A DNA stretch of 13,417 bases from an uncultured Bdellovibrio sp. (GTDB lineage Bacteria; Bdellovibrionota; Bdellovibrionia; Bdellovibrionales; Bdellovibrionaceae). A model generated the notes under the pieces. The model was given only the letters and a program-made list of their open reading frames with translations. It was not told where the DNA came from and did not search any database. Position 1 is the first letter of the stretch. Each line of letters starts with the position of its first letter. Positions 1 to 7,215 of the stretch are shown here, in pieces. The DNA lies in assembly GCF_946478835.1 (NCBI RefSeq), contig NZ_CAMLDV010000093.1:1-13417 (forward strand). Direction: 5' to 3'. Both the position numbers and the translations under genes were made by a program.

Positions 1-718
1 TAGCATCAAATTAGTTTTAAGAAGTTATCATCTCCGTGTGAACGGTGGCCTTGATCAGATCGTCAACAACTGCAGCGGTTCTAATTGTTATGCGCAAACT
101 TCGATCGGATACAACGGAGCCCGCGTTTACTTGATGGGTAAATTCTATCTTCACGATAATGGCGGCGGAAATTACTCAGTAACAGATGTCTACTGTGACA
201 ATGAAAAAACAGCCGCCGATTTCAGAGGTGGAAATGCTCCCGCTCCTAATAAAATTCCTGACAGCAACGTGATCAACGTTGAGCACACGTGGCCACAAAG
301 CCGTTTCTCTGGCAAATTCGATAAAGGCACTCAAAAAGCCGATCTTCATCACCTCTTCCCTACTGATTCAAAATTGAACTCTGTTCGTGGTAACAACAAC
401 TTCGGTGAAGTTGTGAAAGACACGAAAACTTTGGGTTGCCCAGCGTCTCGCTTCGGCACTCCAGATGGCGGTGGTAAAGAGATCTTTGAACCACCTCACA
501 ATCACAAGGGAAATGTCGCTCGCGCCTTGTTCTACTTCTCTTTGCGCTACGATCTTCCGATCAATGCCAGCGAAGAAGCTTTCTTGCGCAAATGGGCGAA
601 AGAAGATCCGATTGATGACGAAGAAATTCGTCGCAACGATGACATTTACCAAACTCAAGGTAACAGAAATCCATTCATCGATTTCCCGAACCTTCAAGAC
701 AACATCGCTGATTTCTAG
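1..718 (+). CDS. Endonuclease I (EndA/NucM-type) family nuclease, 5' end missing
   Basis: This is the 3' part of a gene for a non-specific, metal-dependent DNA/RNA endonuclease. Members of this family are normally periplasmic or secreted. The frame is open from base 2 to the left edge, so the GTG at 38 is probably an internal valine and the true start with any signal peptide lies outside. Visible family motifs are VEHTWPQS (histidine at about residue 95 counted from base 2), DLHHLFPTDSKLNSVRGNNN (about 114-133), GNVARALFYFSLRY, and the C-terminal RRNDDIYQTQGNRNPFIDFP block. The histidine of HTWPQS and the asparagines of the NNNFG and QGNRN blocks correspond to the family's catalytic and metal-site regions. 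The visible 238 residues cover essentially the whole catalytic domain. In a predatory or scavenging bacterium such an enzyme would degrade external nucleic acid, but that role is inferred. Family assignment is firm; the start is unknown. Confidence 0.9.
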   Translation, partial: SIKLVLRSYHLRVNGGLDQIVNNCSGSNCYAQTSIGYNGARVYLMGKFYLHDNGGGNYSVTDVYCDNEKTAADFRGGNAPAPNKIPDSNVINVEHTWPQSRFSGKFDKGTQKADLHHLFPTDSKLNSVRGNNNFGEVVKDTKTLGCPASRFGTPDGGGKEIFEPPHNHKGNVARALFYFSLRYDLPINASEEAFLRKWAKEDPIDDEEIRRNDDIYQTQGNRNPFIDFPNLQDNIADF

Positions 719-745
719 TTTATTAATTCCAAATTAAATACCGAG

Positions 746-775
746 AAGGGTCTGTGAAAACAGGCCCTTTTTCTT
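746..775 (+). terminator. Intrinsic terminator of the endonuclease gene
   Basis: A hairpin with arms GGGTCTGT (748-755) and ACAGGCCC (760-767), one G-T wobble and a GAAA tetraloop, is followed at once by five T residues (768-772). Two A residues before the stem can pair with the first two Ts. It lies 27 bases after the endonuclease stop codon and separates that gene from the ABC-F gene at 810. Confidence 0.85.
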
Positions 776-809
776 GACGTCATGCGACTTTTCAGAGAAG
801 TTTCTGGGC

Positions 810-2642
810 ATGGCTATCACCCTTCTACAACTTCAATCCGGTTACAAAGCCTTTGGTTCAAAAAGTCTTTTTGAAGACGCCACCTTTGCTATTAACGAAG
901 GGGAACACGTTGGTGTCATAGGTCCCAACGGAGCCGGTAAATCCACGCTGTTTAAAATCCTGGTCGATCAAGAACACCTTGATCAAGGCATCGTCACGAA
1001 ATCTCAACAACTGCGCTTGGGATACCTAGAACAGGAATCTGACTGGAATGTGGATGAAAAAGTTGAAGAGTATCTTGCGAAGAACTGTATTAAACCTCTG
1101 TGGGAGCTTAAACAGTTCGGTTTGAAGCTGGGATTAAGTGAAGCGCATTTTCAATCGCATTTAAAACAACTCAGCGGTGGCTATCGCATGCGCGTGAAGC
1201 TTTTGTACTTGATTGGACAAGAGCCGAATTTGCTTCTGCTGGATGAGCCGACGAACTTTTTGGATCTTGAAACTTTGTTGGTGCTTGAAAATTTCTTACA
1301 GGAATTCAAAGGCGCCTTCCTTTTGATTTCGCATGACCGCGAATTTCTTCGTCGTGTAACGGATCATATTTTGGAAGTTGAATCCGGCGACATCGTGAAG
1401 TTTCCAGGAAGCCTTGATGACTATTTTGAGCAAAAAGCGATGCTCAATGAAATTTTGCAAAAACAAATTCTTAATCAACAGGCCAAACGAAAATCCATTA
1501 TGGATTTCGTCACTCGTTTCGGTGCAAAAGCCACCAAAGCCCGTCAAGCGCAAAGCCGTTTGAAAGCTTTGGAAAAAATGGAAGTGATCGAGATGAAAGC
1601 GGCTCCCACGCATTCCCACATCCATATTCCTCCGGCAAGCCCGACGGGGAAAACAATTTTGGAAGTGGAACATGTGGATTGTGGTTACGGCGACAAAGTC
1701 ATTCTTAAAGATGTTTCACTACGCTTAGAGCGTGGCAATCACTTGGGTATCGTGGGTCTTAACGGAGCTGGTAAATCCACTCTGCTTAAATCTTTGGGCG
1801 AACAAATTCCTTTAGTGAAAGGTTCCATTAAGTGGGGCCATCAAGTTAGTTTTTCTTATTTTGCTCAGCACACTCCGGAAGCTTTAAATCCCGAGCACAC
1901 TGTGATTGAAGCGATGGCATCGCTGGCTCACAAAGAAGTGACTCATCAAGATGTTCTTAATATCGCAGGAAGTTTGTTGTTTTCAGGTGATGCGGCTTTA
2001 AAGAAAGTCAAAGTCCTTTCAGGTGGCGAGAAATCTCGCGTGGCCTTGGGGCAGATTCTTTTACAGAAATCTCCGTTACTATTGTTAGATGAACCGACAA
2101 ATCATTTGGACTTCGACACCGTTGAAGCTTTGACAACGGCGTTGGAAAAATACGAAGGCACAATCGTCACTGTCAGCCATGATCGCGGTTTCATTGGTCG
2201 TGTTGCGAACAAAATTTTGGAAGTGAATCACGGAAAACTCACCCTATATCCGGGCACCTACGATGAGTACGTATGGAGTTTGCAAAAAGGTTTCTTGGCA
2301 GATCGAGTTTTCGAAAATGCCAACGCCTCCGTCCGCTTCACTGGAAAATCGGATGAGTCCACGAAGTTCAACTACAAAGAAGAGCGCAAAAGACTTGAAG
2401 GCCAGATTAAAAAATCCCAAAAGCTTATTGAAGACTGCGATAAGAAGATTGCCGATCTTAATAAGATGAGAGATTCTTTAAATGAAAAACTGATGAATGC
2501 GGCGGGAGAAAAAGCGGGAACTCTGGCAAAAGAGCTCCACGACACGAGCGCTCAGATTGAAGATCTTGAAAACACCATGCTTCAAGCCATGGAAGATCAG
2601 CACAGTTTTGAAAGTGAACTCAAACAGCTTGTGGGGTCGTAA
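810..2642 (+). CDS. ABC-F family ATPase (YheS/YbiT/Uup-like translation factor)
   Basis: This is a soluble twin-ATPase protein of the ABC-F class. Family members bind the ribosomal E site and act on stalled or slow translation; they lack membrane domains and are not transporters. Two complete cassettes are visible. The first has Walker A GPNGAGKST (residues 38-46), signature LSGGYRMRV (about 121) and Walker B LLLLDEPTNFLD with SHDREF. The second has Walker A GLNGAGKST (about 316), signature LSGGEKSRV (about 403) and Walker B LLLLDEPTNHLD with SHDRGF. Between them is the charged P-site tRNA-interacting linker, containing FGAKATKARQAQSRLKALEKM. A C-terminal coiled coil runs from about residue 524 to 610, as in Uup- and YheS-like members. 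I chose ATG 810 because AGAGAAG lies nine bases upstream and homology to the family begins there. A TTG at 774 in the same frame lies in the T-tract of the preceding terminator and is unlikely. The exact ABC-F subfamily is not resolved. Confidence 0.93.
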   Translation: MAITLLQLQSGYKAFGSKSLFEDATFAINEGEHVGVIGPNGAGKSTLFKILVDQEHLDQGIVTKSQQLRLGYLEQESDWNVDEKVEEYLAKNCIKPLWELKQFGLKLGLSEAHFQSHLKQLSGGYRMRVKLLYLIGQEPNLLLLDEPTNFLDLETLLVLENFLQEFKGAFLLISHDREFLRRVTDHILEVESGDIVKFPGSLDDYFEQKAMLNEILQKQILNQQAKRKSIMDFVTRFGAKATKARQAQSRLKALEKMEVIEMKAAPTHSHIHIPPASPTGKTILEVEHVDCGYGDKVILKDVSLRLERGNHLGIVGLNGAGKSTLLKSLGEQIPLVKGSIKWGHQVSFSYFAQHTPEALNPEHTVIEAMASLAHKEVTHQDVLNIAGSLLFSGDAALKKVKVLSGGEKSRVALGQILLQKSPLLLLDEPTNHLDFDTVEALTTALEKYEGTIVTVSHDRGFIGRVANKILEVNHGKLTLYPGTYDEYVWSLQKGFLADRVFENANASVRFTGKSDESTKFNYKEERKRLEGQIKKSQKLIEDCDKKIADLNKMRDSLNEKLMNAAGEKAGTLAKELHDTSAQIEDLENTMLQAMEDQHSFESELKQLVGS

Positions 2643-3443
2643 ATGACACGAATTCTTTTGATTGCTTTGGCTTTAAGTCTAACGGCGTGTGCGAGTTATT
2701 TTAAGAAAAAAGAGTGTGAGTCTACCAACTGGTTTGAACACGGGAAGAAAGTCGCTCTTCGCGGTGAATGGCTTAATTCAGACAAGCTTGTAAATGAGTG
2801 CCGCAAAGTCGAAGCTGAAATTCAAGAATCACAACTGGATCAGGGATTCAAAAGCGGGATGCAAAAATACTGCAGTCCTCCTTACGCTTATCAAGTCGGT
2901 AAAAGCGGCGACTTCTATTCTCGCGAAGTTTGCGAAGGACCTCAGATCAATGTTCTTTTGGCGGAACATAAAAAAGGGGTCAAAGACTATTGTGCAAAAT
3001 CCAACGGTCAAAATGCCGGAACCTCAGGCAAGAAGTATCAAAACATCTGCCCTAAAGATTTAGAACCCGCATTTTTGGTGGAATATCGCAAAGGTCGTAA
3101 GAGATACGTGCAGGCGATGATCAGTTCACGCGAATCCGACGTTCGTGATATCGAAACAAAAATTTATTCTCGCAGAGCCGACTTAAGTTACAACCAAGGT
3201 CGCCTGGGAAGTCTTGAAAGAGAAGTTTCCTCTTTGGAAGCTCAAAGAAATTTTACGCCGATTGCGAATTCATCACAACGCAGTTACTTGGATGGACGAA
3301 TTTCTTCTTTGTCGACGGATGTTTCTTCATTGCGCTCGACAGTTTCTGGCATTCAGATAGACATCAACAATCTAGAGCGCGAACGCCAAACGAAGATGGA
3401 TGAAATCAAAGAGTTTAAGGCAGAACTGCCAAGTCTTGATTAG
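2643..3443 (+). CDS. DUF2799 family outer-membrane lipoprotein with coiled-coil tail
   Basis: This 266-residue protein has an N-terminal lipoprotein signal with lipobox LTAC and lipidated Cys16. Position +2 is Ala, so no Asp inner-membrane retention signal is present and outer-membrane sorting is expected. Residues about 25-155 carry the repeating pattern of DUF2799: WFEHGKKVALRGE, GFKSGMQKYC, YQVGKSGDFYSREVC, HKKGVKDYC, YQNICPKDLEPAFLVEYRKGR. The pattern contains six non-lipobox cysteines, which probably form disulfides. From about residue 158 to the end the sequence is a heptad-like coiled coil (SSRESDVRDIETKIYSRRA and onward), with heavy Ser, Glu, Leu and Arg. DUF2799 has no established function. 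The ATG starts on the base after the TAA of the upstream ABC-F gene, so the two are probably co-transcribed and translationally coupled. GTGGGG just upstream may act as the ribosome binding site. The stop overlaps the convergent lipoprotein gene by four bases. The family call is from pattern recognition. Confidence 0.85.
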   Translation: MTRILLIALALSLTACASYFKKKECESTNWFEHGKKVALRGEWLNSDKLVNECRKVEAEIQESQLDQGFKSGMQKYCSPPYAYQVGKSGDFYSREVCEGPQINVLLAEHKKGVKDYCAKSNGQNAGTSGKKYQNICPKDLEPAFLVEYRKGRKRYVQAMISSRESDVRDIETKIYSRRADLSYNQGRLGSLEREVSSLEAQRNFTPIANSSQRSYLDGRISSLSTDVSSLRSTVSGIQIDINNLERERQTKMDEIKEFKAELPSLD

Positions 3444-3898
3444 TTATTAGTCCAAGTAACCAAGAAATCAAAAGGCTCGATGTAAGTAGGATGAGCCTTT
3501 TGCCAATCCGCTCTCTTATCACAAGTCGGTACGTACAATTCAATTTTCTGGAATTGCGTCACGGAACCATCACCTAAGTATTTTGTCGCTTTAATAAAGT
3601 AAGTCGCGCCACGCTCTAAAGAGAAAAGAAACGTCTTTTCAGTTTGGCTCACAGTGTGGGTTTCTGTGTAAACATCTTTTGTCGTCCCCACTTCAACCGT
3701 ATAGCCAAAAGCCAAACGATCGCCTCTCCAGTTAAGTCGCGCTAAAAGATCTTGAGAACATGTTGTTGGAAGAGGTTTGGATGGAACGCTGGGTGTTCCT
3801 CCACCATTTGCTTTTTTCACTTCGTCTTCTTTAGGCGAAGAACATGCAACAAATGAAAGAGTCAAAGCTGCCACTGCAAGTAATTTTAGTGTTTTCAT
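3440..3898 (-). CDS. Small lipoprotein with possible fibronectin type III-like fold
   Basis: The product is 152 residues. It has a short basic N-terminus and hydrophobic core ending in lipobox FVAC, with the lipidated Cys at residue 19 and Ser at +2. A flexible Gly/Pro/Lys-rich spacer follows to about residue 50. The remainder is predicted beta-rich: NWRGDRLAFGYTVEV and LERGATYFIKATKY resemble strands of a fibronectin type III-like domain. A cysteine at each end of that segment (TTC and PTC) could form a disulfide. The fold is my inference; no family is recognised. I chose ATG 3898 over an in-frame ATG seven codons upstream because the signal peptide begins there. Upstream on the minus strand are AAAGGA and, closer, ACAGG. 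It is the last gene of the minus-strand group, 60 bases after the stop of the 518-residue protein, and a weak promoter-like pair (3923-3951) in that gap could also drive it. It converges on the DUF2799 gene with overlapping stop codons. Confidence 0.75.
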   Translation of the reverse strand: MKTLKLLAVAALTLSFVACSSPKEDEVKKANGGGTPSVPSKPLPTTCSQDLLARLNWRGDRLAFGYTVEVGTTKDVYTETHTVSQTEKTFLFSLERGATYFIKATKYLGDGSVTQFQKIELYVPTCDKRADWQKAHPTYIEPFDFLVTWTNN

Positions 3899-3958
3899 AC
3901 AAACCTGTTTCCTTTGCACCTAATGGTACTCAAAGAAAGCATCAGGTCCAAGCAGTTT

Positions 3959-5515
3959 TTAGTTGGGTACGCGGAACCATTCGATCGCGTCCACGTAAGC
4001 CTTCGGCTGATAAGCTTTGGCCTGTTCACTCCAATGCACTTCGCGCCAGCCAAGGCTTTTAAAAGACGGACTTTCTACATCACGTTTCTGGATAAATTCA
4101 AAAACATTGGCAACCTGTTCCAGTTCCGCCTTCTTCATTAAAAGAGACGGCAAGTGAAATTGCACAAAGGCGATACCCTTATTCTGGGCGCCGAAGCCTT
4201 CCGCCCCCTCGCTAAGGAAGCGAGAGAACTGAATTTCTCTTTTCGAATCGCAGTGATCTACGACCAAAAGTTTTTCCGTCATGTCGGCGTAGTCCATGAC
4301 GTAACTAAAGTTATAACCGCCGCATTTTTCAACTACTGTGCGTGTGGCTTTGATTTGTCCAAAGGATTTTAACGGAATCGGATATCGCGATGGAAGCATC
4401 CAAAGATTTTCTTTATCTTGAAGAGCGATCTGCAGTTTTGGCTGGGACTTTGCGATCTTTATAAACTGCTGAAACACTTTGGAGCTTTCTGACAAACCTT
4501 CCTGACTGACGTAAAGAACGTCAAAGGAAGCTTCTGCAAAAGCATCTTGAAAACCATTAGAGCGAAGTTCATTGGTGAAGTTTGCAACAAAGAGACGATG
4601 AACCTCAGAGTCTTTCATTGCTTGTGAAGTCGCAACAAAAGAGTTCACGTTTTTGATCGCGTCAGCCGCGCGCAACAATATAGTCTCTCGCGCTCCCGGA
4701 ATTCCCGCTACCGGCACAATTGGCAGTGCAGGAGAATGCTCGGAGCGTAAAAGTTGAGGCAGATTTTGTGTGAAATAAAAACGCTCTTTCACCGAAAGAT
4801 CTTGAAACGAACGAATCCAACTTGTGACCAGAAGAGGTCTTAAGCTCATCTCAATCACCTGTTGATCAATCAAGGACACGGCTTCCTGTTTGTTTTGGCA
4901 AGCGGCGAAATGTTCAGATTGTTTCCATGGCGAATCACAATAAGCCGAAACAGATTTAATGACATAAGGCCATTTCACTTTACGCAAGGCAGTTTTGATT
5001 TTTGTTGTCGGATCACCGATATCCAAATCACCGCTTTGCAAATACAAAAGAAAATCTGTGACGACTTCCTCCATCAAAGCTTGTTCTGAAAACAGAGCCT
5101 CATTTCTTTCACGATACCAGATTTTTAGAAGACCTTTTTCAAGATGCCCCGGAGCTTCCAAAAGTTTTTCGCCGATATAAATTTGATGACCTTGAATACG
5201 GAAAAGATACGGTCGGTCTTGCAGAATTGTGATCTGCACCTTGCGATAGAAAGGCTCCATGCTTTCAAGGAGCCTTTCTGTCTGCTGAACGCGGTAACTG
5301 AGATCCTTCACATGCTCGCTAAAAAATTGATTGTAGGGGGTCGCTTTGTTAAGAGCGCAACGAAAAATGGAGTCCGTTCCGCTCTCAGCGAGCCTGTCAA
5401 TTCTTTCGACAACCTTGGAATCGATACAAAGCGGCCTCTTCGTCATCTGAAGAACCATCAGGCTAAGTAGGCCAAAACACACAAAACTCAAGGAGGTCAA
5501 CCAACGAGCAATCAT
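3959..5515 (-). CDS. Membrane-anchored extracytoplasmic protein of unknown family, 518 residues
   Basis: I do not recognise a family for this protein. Residues about 5-24 form a single hydrophobic signal anchor (ARWLTSLSFVCFGLLSLMVL). The cysteine inside it is not a lipobox because the hydrophobic stretch continues past it. The rest is soluble and mixed alpha/beta, with six cysteines in three spaced pairs: LCID with FRCAL, AYCDS with AACQN, and EKCGG with DHCDS. This supports export and disulfide bonding. A segment around residues 110-165 (HQIYIGEKLLEAPGHLEKG, then LMEEVVTDFLLYL) loosely recalls a degenerate gluzincin-like peptidase helix pair, but no HExxH is present, so no activity is claimed. 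The ATG lies eight bases after the stop of the ABC-F gene at 5524, with no recognisable Shine-Dalgarno sequence in between, which suggests translation by coupling or reinitiation. A small lipoprotein gene follows. Confidence 0.85.
   Translation of the reverse strand: MIARWLTSLSFVCFGLLSLMVLQMTKRPLCIDSKVVERIDRLAESGTDSIFRCALNKATPYNQFFSEHVKDLSYRVQQTERLLESMEPFYRKVQITILQDRPYLFRIQGHQIYIGEKLLEAPGHLEKGLLKIWYRERNEALFSEQALMEEVVTDFLLYLQSGDLDIGDPTTKIKTALRKVKWPYVIKSVSAYCDSPWKQSEHFAACQNKQEAVSLIDQQVIEMSLRPLLVTSWIRSFQDLSVKERFYFTQNLPQLLRSEHSPALPIVPVAGIPGARETILLRAADAIKNVNSFVATSQAMKDSEVHRLFVANFTNELRSNGFQDAFAEASFDVLYVSQEGLSESSKVFQQFIKIAKSQPKLQIALQDKENLWMLPSRYPIPLKSFGQIKATRTVVEKCGGYNFSYVMDYADMTEKLLVVDHCDSKREIQFSRFLSEGAEGFGAQNKGIAFVQFHLPSLLMKKAELEQVANVFEFIQKRDVESPSFKSLGWREVHWSEQAKAYQPKAYVDAIEWFRVPN
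5249..5278. repeat. Perfect 10-bp inverted repeat inside a coding region
   Basis: GAAAGGCTCC (5249-5258) and GGAGCCTTTC (5269-5278) are exact reverse complements separated by ten bases. The element lies in the 5' third of the 518-residue protein gene, where it encodes the region around ERLLESMEPF on the minus strand. It could form a stable hairpin in the mRNA. No U-tract follows in the direction of the gene, so it is not a standard terminator. Confidence 0.6.
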
Positions 5516-5523
5516 AGTAAGAG

Positions 5524-7059
5524 CTAAGATTGCAAAAGGTAGACCTCACTGATTCCGATATTCTCAAGAAAAACTTCATCGTGGGACACCACCAACAAAG
5601 CCCCTTGATATTCGCAAAGAGCTTCTTCAAGCACCTCAAGACTTGCGATATCCAGGTTGTTTGTCGGTTCATCCAAAATTAAAAACTGCGGAGCTGGGGA
5701 AGCCAAAAGAATTTTCGCAAGCGAAGCCTTGAGCTTTTCTCCTCCACTGAGTGAATTTACTTTTTGATGAACTTTTTCTCCCATAAATTGAAAGCGCGCC
5801 AGACGGTTTCTGGTTTCAATCAAATCATAGCGAGAATTTTCCATCACGTTTTCTAAAATCGAGTGATCTCCGTTTAAAAGAGAATACTTTTGATCAAGAA
5901 AAGCCGTTGCCAAATCTCCTTTGTGGAAAGCCCCGAAAACTTGCGCCTCAGAGGGTGCTTTGCCCAGCAGAGTTTTTATCAAAGTGGTTTTACCAGCTCC
6001 GTTAGCTCCAGCTAAAGCCCAGCGTTTGGGACCTTTCATCACCATAGAAATGCCTTCAGGCCACAGATTTTTTTCCTGAGAAGAAAATTTGATATTGAAA
6101 TCTTCGAGTTCAAAAATCAATTTTCCTTCAGGCACTGAGGTTTCCGGTAGTTCCAAGCCCAAAGTGCTTTCGCGTTTTGTCTTTGCAAACAAATCTTGAA
6201 AACTCTCTTGGGCTTTTTCCACACGTTTTTCCTCATGAGACTGAATCCTGCCATGGGTTTCTTGCGCACGACGTTTTAAACCACCCGCAATAATGCGCGG
6301 AATTCCGCCGCGAGCCGCCTTGCGAGTGCCTTCTCTCATACGCTTTTCTTGGGACTGCAGTTTTTCTTTGTGCTCTCTTTCCAATTTCTTTTTCTCGCGC
6401 CGAGCGCGATCCAGTTTTTCTTCTTGAAGTTCCCGTTCATTTTCTTTTTGTTCTTTATAGAACTCATAATCCCCGCCATAGACGGACAATCCCTGATTTG
6501 AAAGTTCCAGGATAGAGTCCACGTGATTTAAAAGATCACGGTCATGGCTGATTAACAACAAAGCTCCTCGGTAAGAATCGACAAATTCAGCGATGTAGCT
6601 TCGCGCTTCTTTATCCAAGTTATTGGTAGGTTCATCTAAAATAAGCAAACCACCAGCTCGGGATAAAGCTTCCGCAATACGCACGCGAGTCCATTCGCCT
6701 CCGCTCAAGGTCGTTAAATAACTTTCTAGCGAAATATTTTGAAGCAAAGGGCTCCACTCTTCGGCTGAGACATGAGGACTGTCCCAGAGATGAATTAAAT
6801 ATTCCGCCACAGTTTGATTTTTCGCCTCTTCGGATTGCGCTAAATACACAATCGCGTGCGATGCTTTGATCTCTCCTGACGAAGGCAAAAGCAGGCCCGC
6901 TAAAATCTTAGCTAACGTGCTTTTCCCCACGCCGTTAGGTCCCACCAGTCCGTAGCGAGAAGCGTTTAAAGAAAATGAAATATCTGAAAAAAGTTTTTCG
7001 CCTTGAGGAAGCTCAAAGCCTAGCGACCTTGCGGTCACGTTTATTAAATTATTTTGCAT
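5524..7059 (-). CDS. ABC-F family ATPase, second and divergent member
   Basis: A 511-residue soluble protein with two ATP-binding cassettes and no membrane segment, typical of ABC-F ribosome-associated factors. The first cassette has Walker A GPNGVGKST (40-48), signature LSGGEWTRV (118-126) and Walker B LLILDEPTNNLD followed by ISHDRDLL. The second has Walker A GANGAGKTT (about 350), signature LSGGEKLKA (about 437) and Walker B FLILDEPTNNLD followed by VSHDEVFL, where the usual Arg after SHD is replaced by Glu. The interdomain linker (about 195-310) is long and strongly charged, with a basic segment around GGIPRIIAGGLKRRAQ that would reach toward the peptidyl transferase centre. It has no C-terminal coiled coil, unlike the ABC-F protein at 810-2642, and is a different subfamily. 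Antibiotic-resistance ABC-F proteins are also two-cassette proteins of this size, but sequence alone does not show resistance. The ATG at 7059 follows GGACGGATTTTCTAT, where GGA is the likely ribosome binding core. It heads a three-gene minus-strand group. Confidence 0.92.
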   Translation of the reverse strand: MQNNLINVTARSLGFELPQGEKLFSDISFSLNASRYGLVGPNGVGKSTLAKILAGLLLPSSGEIKASHAIVYLAQSEEAKNQTVAEYLIHLWDSPHVSAEEWSPLLQNISLESYLTTLSGGEWTRVRIAEALSRAGGLLILDEPTNNLDKEARSYIAEFVDSYRGALLLISHDRDLLNHVDSILELSNQGLSVYGGDYEFYKEQKENERELQEEKLDRARREKKKLEREHKEKLQSQEKRMREGTRKAARGGIPRIIAGGLKRRAQETHGRIQSHEEKRVEKAQESFQDLFAKTKRESTLGLELPETSVPEGKLIFELEDFNIKFSSQEKNLWPEGISMVMKGPKRWALAGANGAGKTTLIKTLLGKAPSEAQVFGAFHKGDLATAFLDQKYSLLNGDHSILENVMENSRYDLIETRNRLARFQFMGEKVHQKVNSLSGGEKLKASLAKILLASPAPQFLILDEPTNNLDIASLEVLEEALCEYQGALLVVSHDEVFLENIGISEVYLLQS

Positions 7060-7128
7060 ATAGAAAATCCGTCCAAAGACCCTGAATGGGTCGAATGAAG
7101 TTTTAGAATAAGGAATAATGACGGATTT
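7060..7128 (-). promoter_or_regulatory. Structured 5' leader of the second ABC-F gene
   Basis: On the minus strand the candidate transcript begins near AAATCCGTC (7128-7120), and the exact reverse complement GACGGATTT (7073-7065) lies just before the ATG at 7059, overlapping the likely Shine-Dalgarno GGA. The enclosed sequence holds a second small hairpin GACCC-ATTCA-GGGTC (7092-7078). If the outer nine-base-pair stem forms, the ribosome binding site is sequestered. The repeats are seen directly; a regulatory role is inferred. No upstream ATG is present in the leader. Confidence 0.4.
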
Positions 7129-7133
7129 AATTT

Positions 7134-7162
7134 CTCATAGACGTCAGGAGTGACCCCGACAA
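7134..7162 (-). promoter_or_regulatory. Candidate sigma-70-type promoter for the second ABC-F gene
   Basis: On the minus strand TTGTCG (7162-7157) and TATGAG (7139-7134) are separated by exactly 17 bases. Each matches four of six positions of the sigma-70 consensus hexamers. Predicted initiation near 7127 would produce a leader of about 68 bases starting at the inverted repeat described above. Support comes only from the sequence pattern and the position. Confidence 0.35.
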
Positions 7163-7178
7163 GAATAAGGCTAACATA

Positions 7179-7209
7179 GGGCCGCCCGAATTACAAGAGC
7201 GGCCTTTTT
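7179..7209 (+). terminator. Rightward hairpin plus T-tract with no plus-strand gene before it
   Basis: GGCCGC (7180-7185) and GCGGCC (7199-7204) form a GC-rich stem with a 13-base loop, followed on the plus strand by TTTTT (7205-7209). It lies immediately after the stop of the minus-strand lipoprotein gene at 7216. In that gene's own direction the hairpin is preceded by AAAAA and has no U-tract, so its polarity is opposite to the expected one. It may mark the end of a small plus-strand transcript, or act as a simple 3' stem for the lipoprotein mRNA. Confidence 0.5.
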
Positions 7210-7215
7210 AAGGTC

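Noticed and set aside
110..165. Peptidase activity for the 518-residue protein (these are residue positions)
   Set aside because: The helix pair only loosely recalls gluzincins and lacks HExxH, so no catalytic function can be supported.
368..697. Minus-strand open frame of 109 codons inside the endonuclease gene
   Set aside because: It is antisense to a strongly conserved nuclease domain and its product shows no family features.
774..809. Earlier TTG start for the first ABC-F gene
   Set aside because: It lies in the tail of the preceding terminator, has no ribosome binding site and adds residues not expected at the start of ABC-F proteins. ATG 810 has a good AGAGAAG upstream.
5490..5497. 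Perfect Shine-Dalgarno AAGGAGGT on the plus strand
   Set aside because: It lies antisense within the start of the 518-residue protein gene, and no plus-strand start codon or credible coding frame follows at the right distance.
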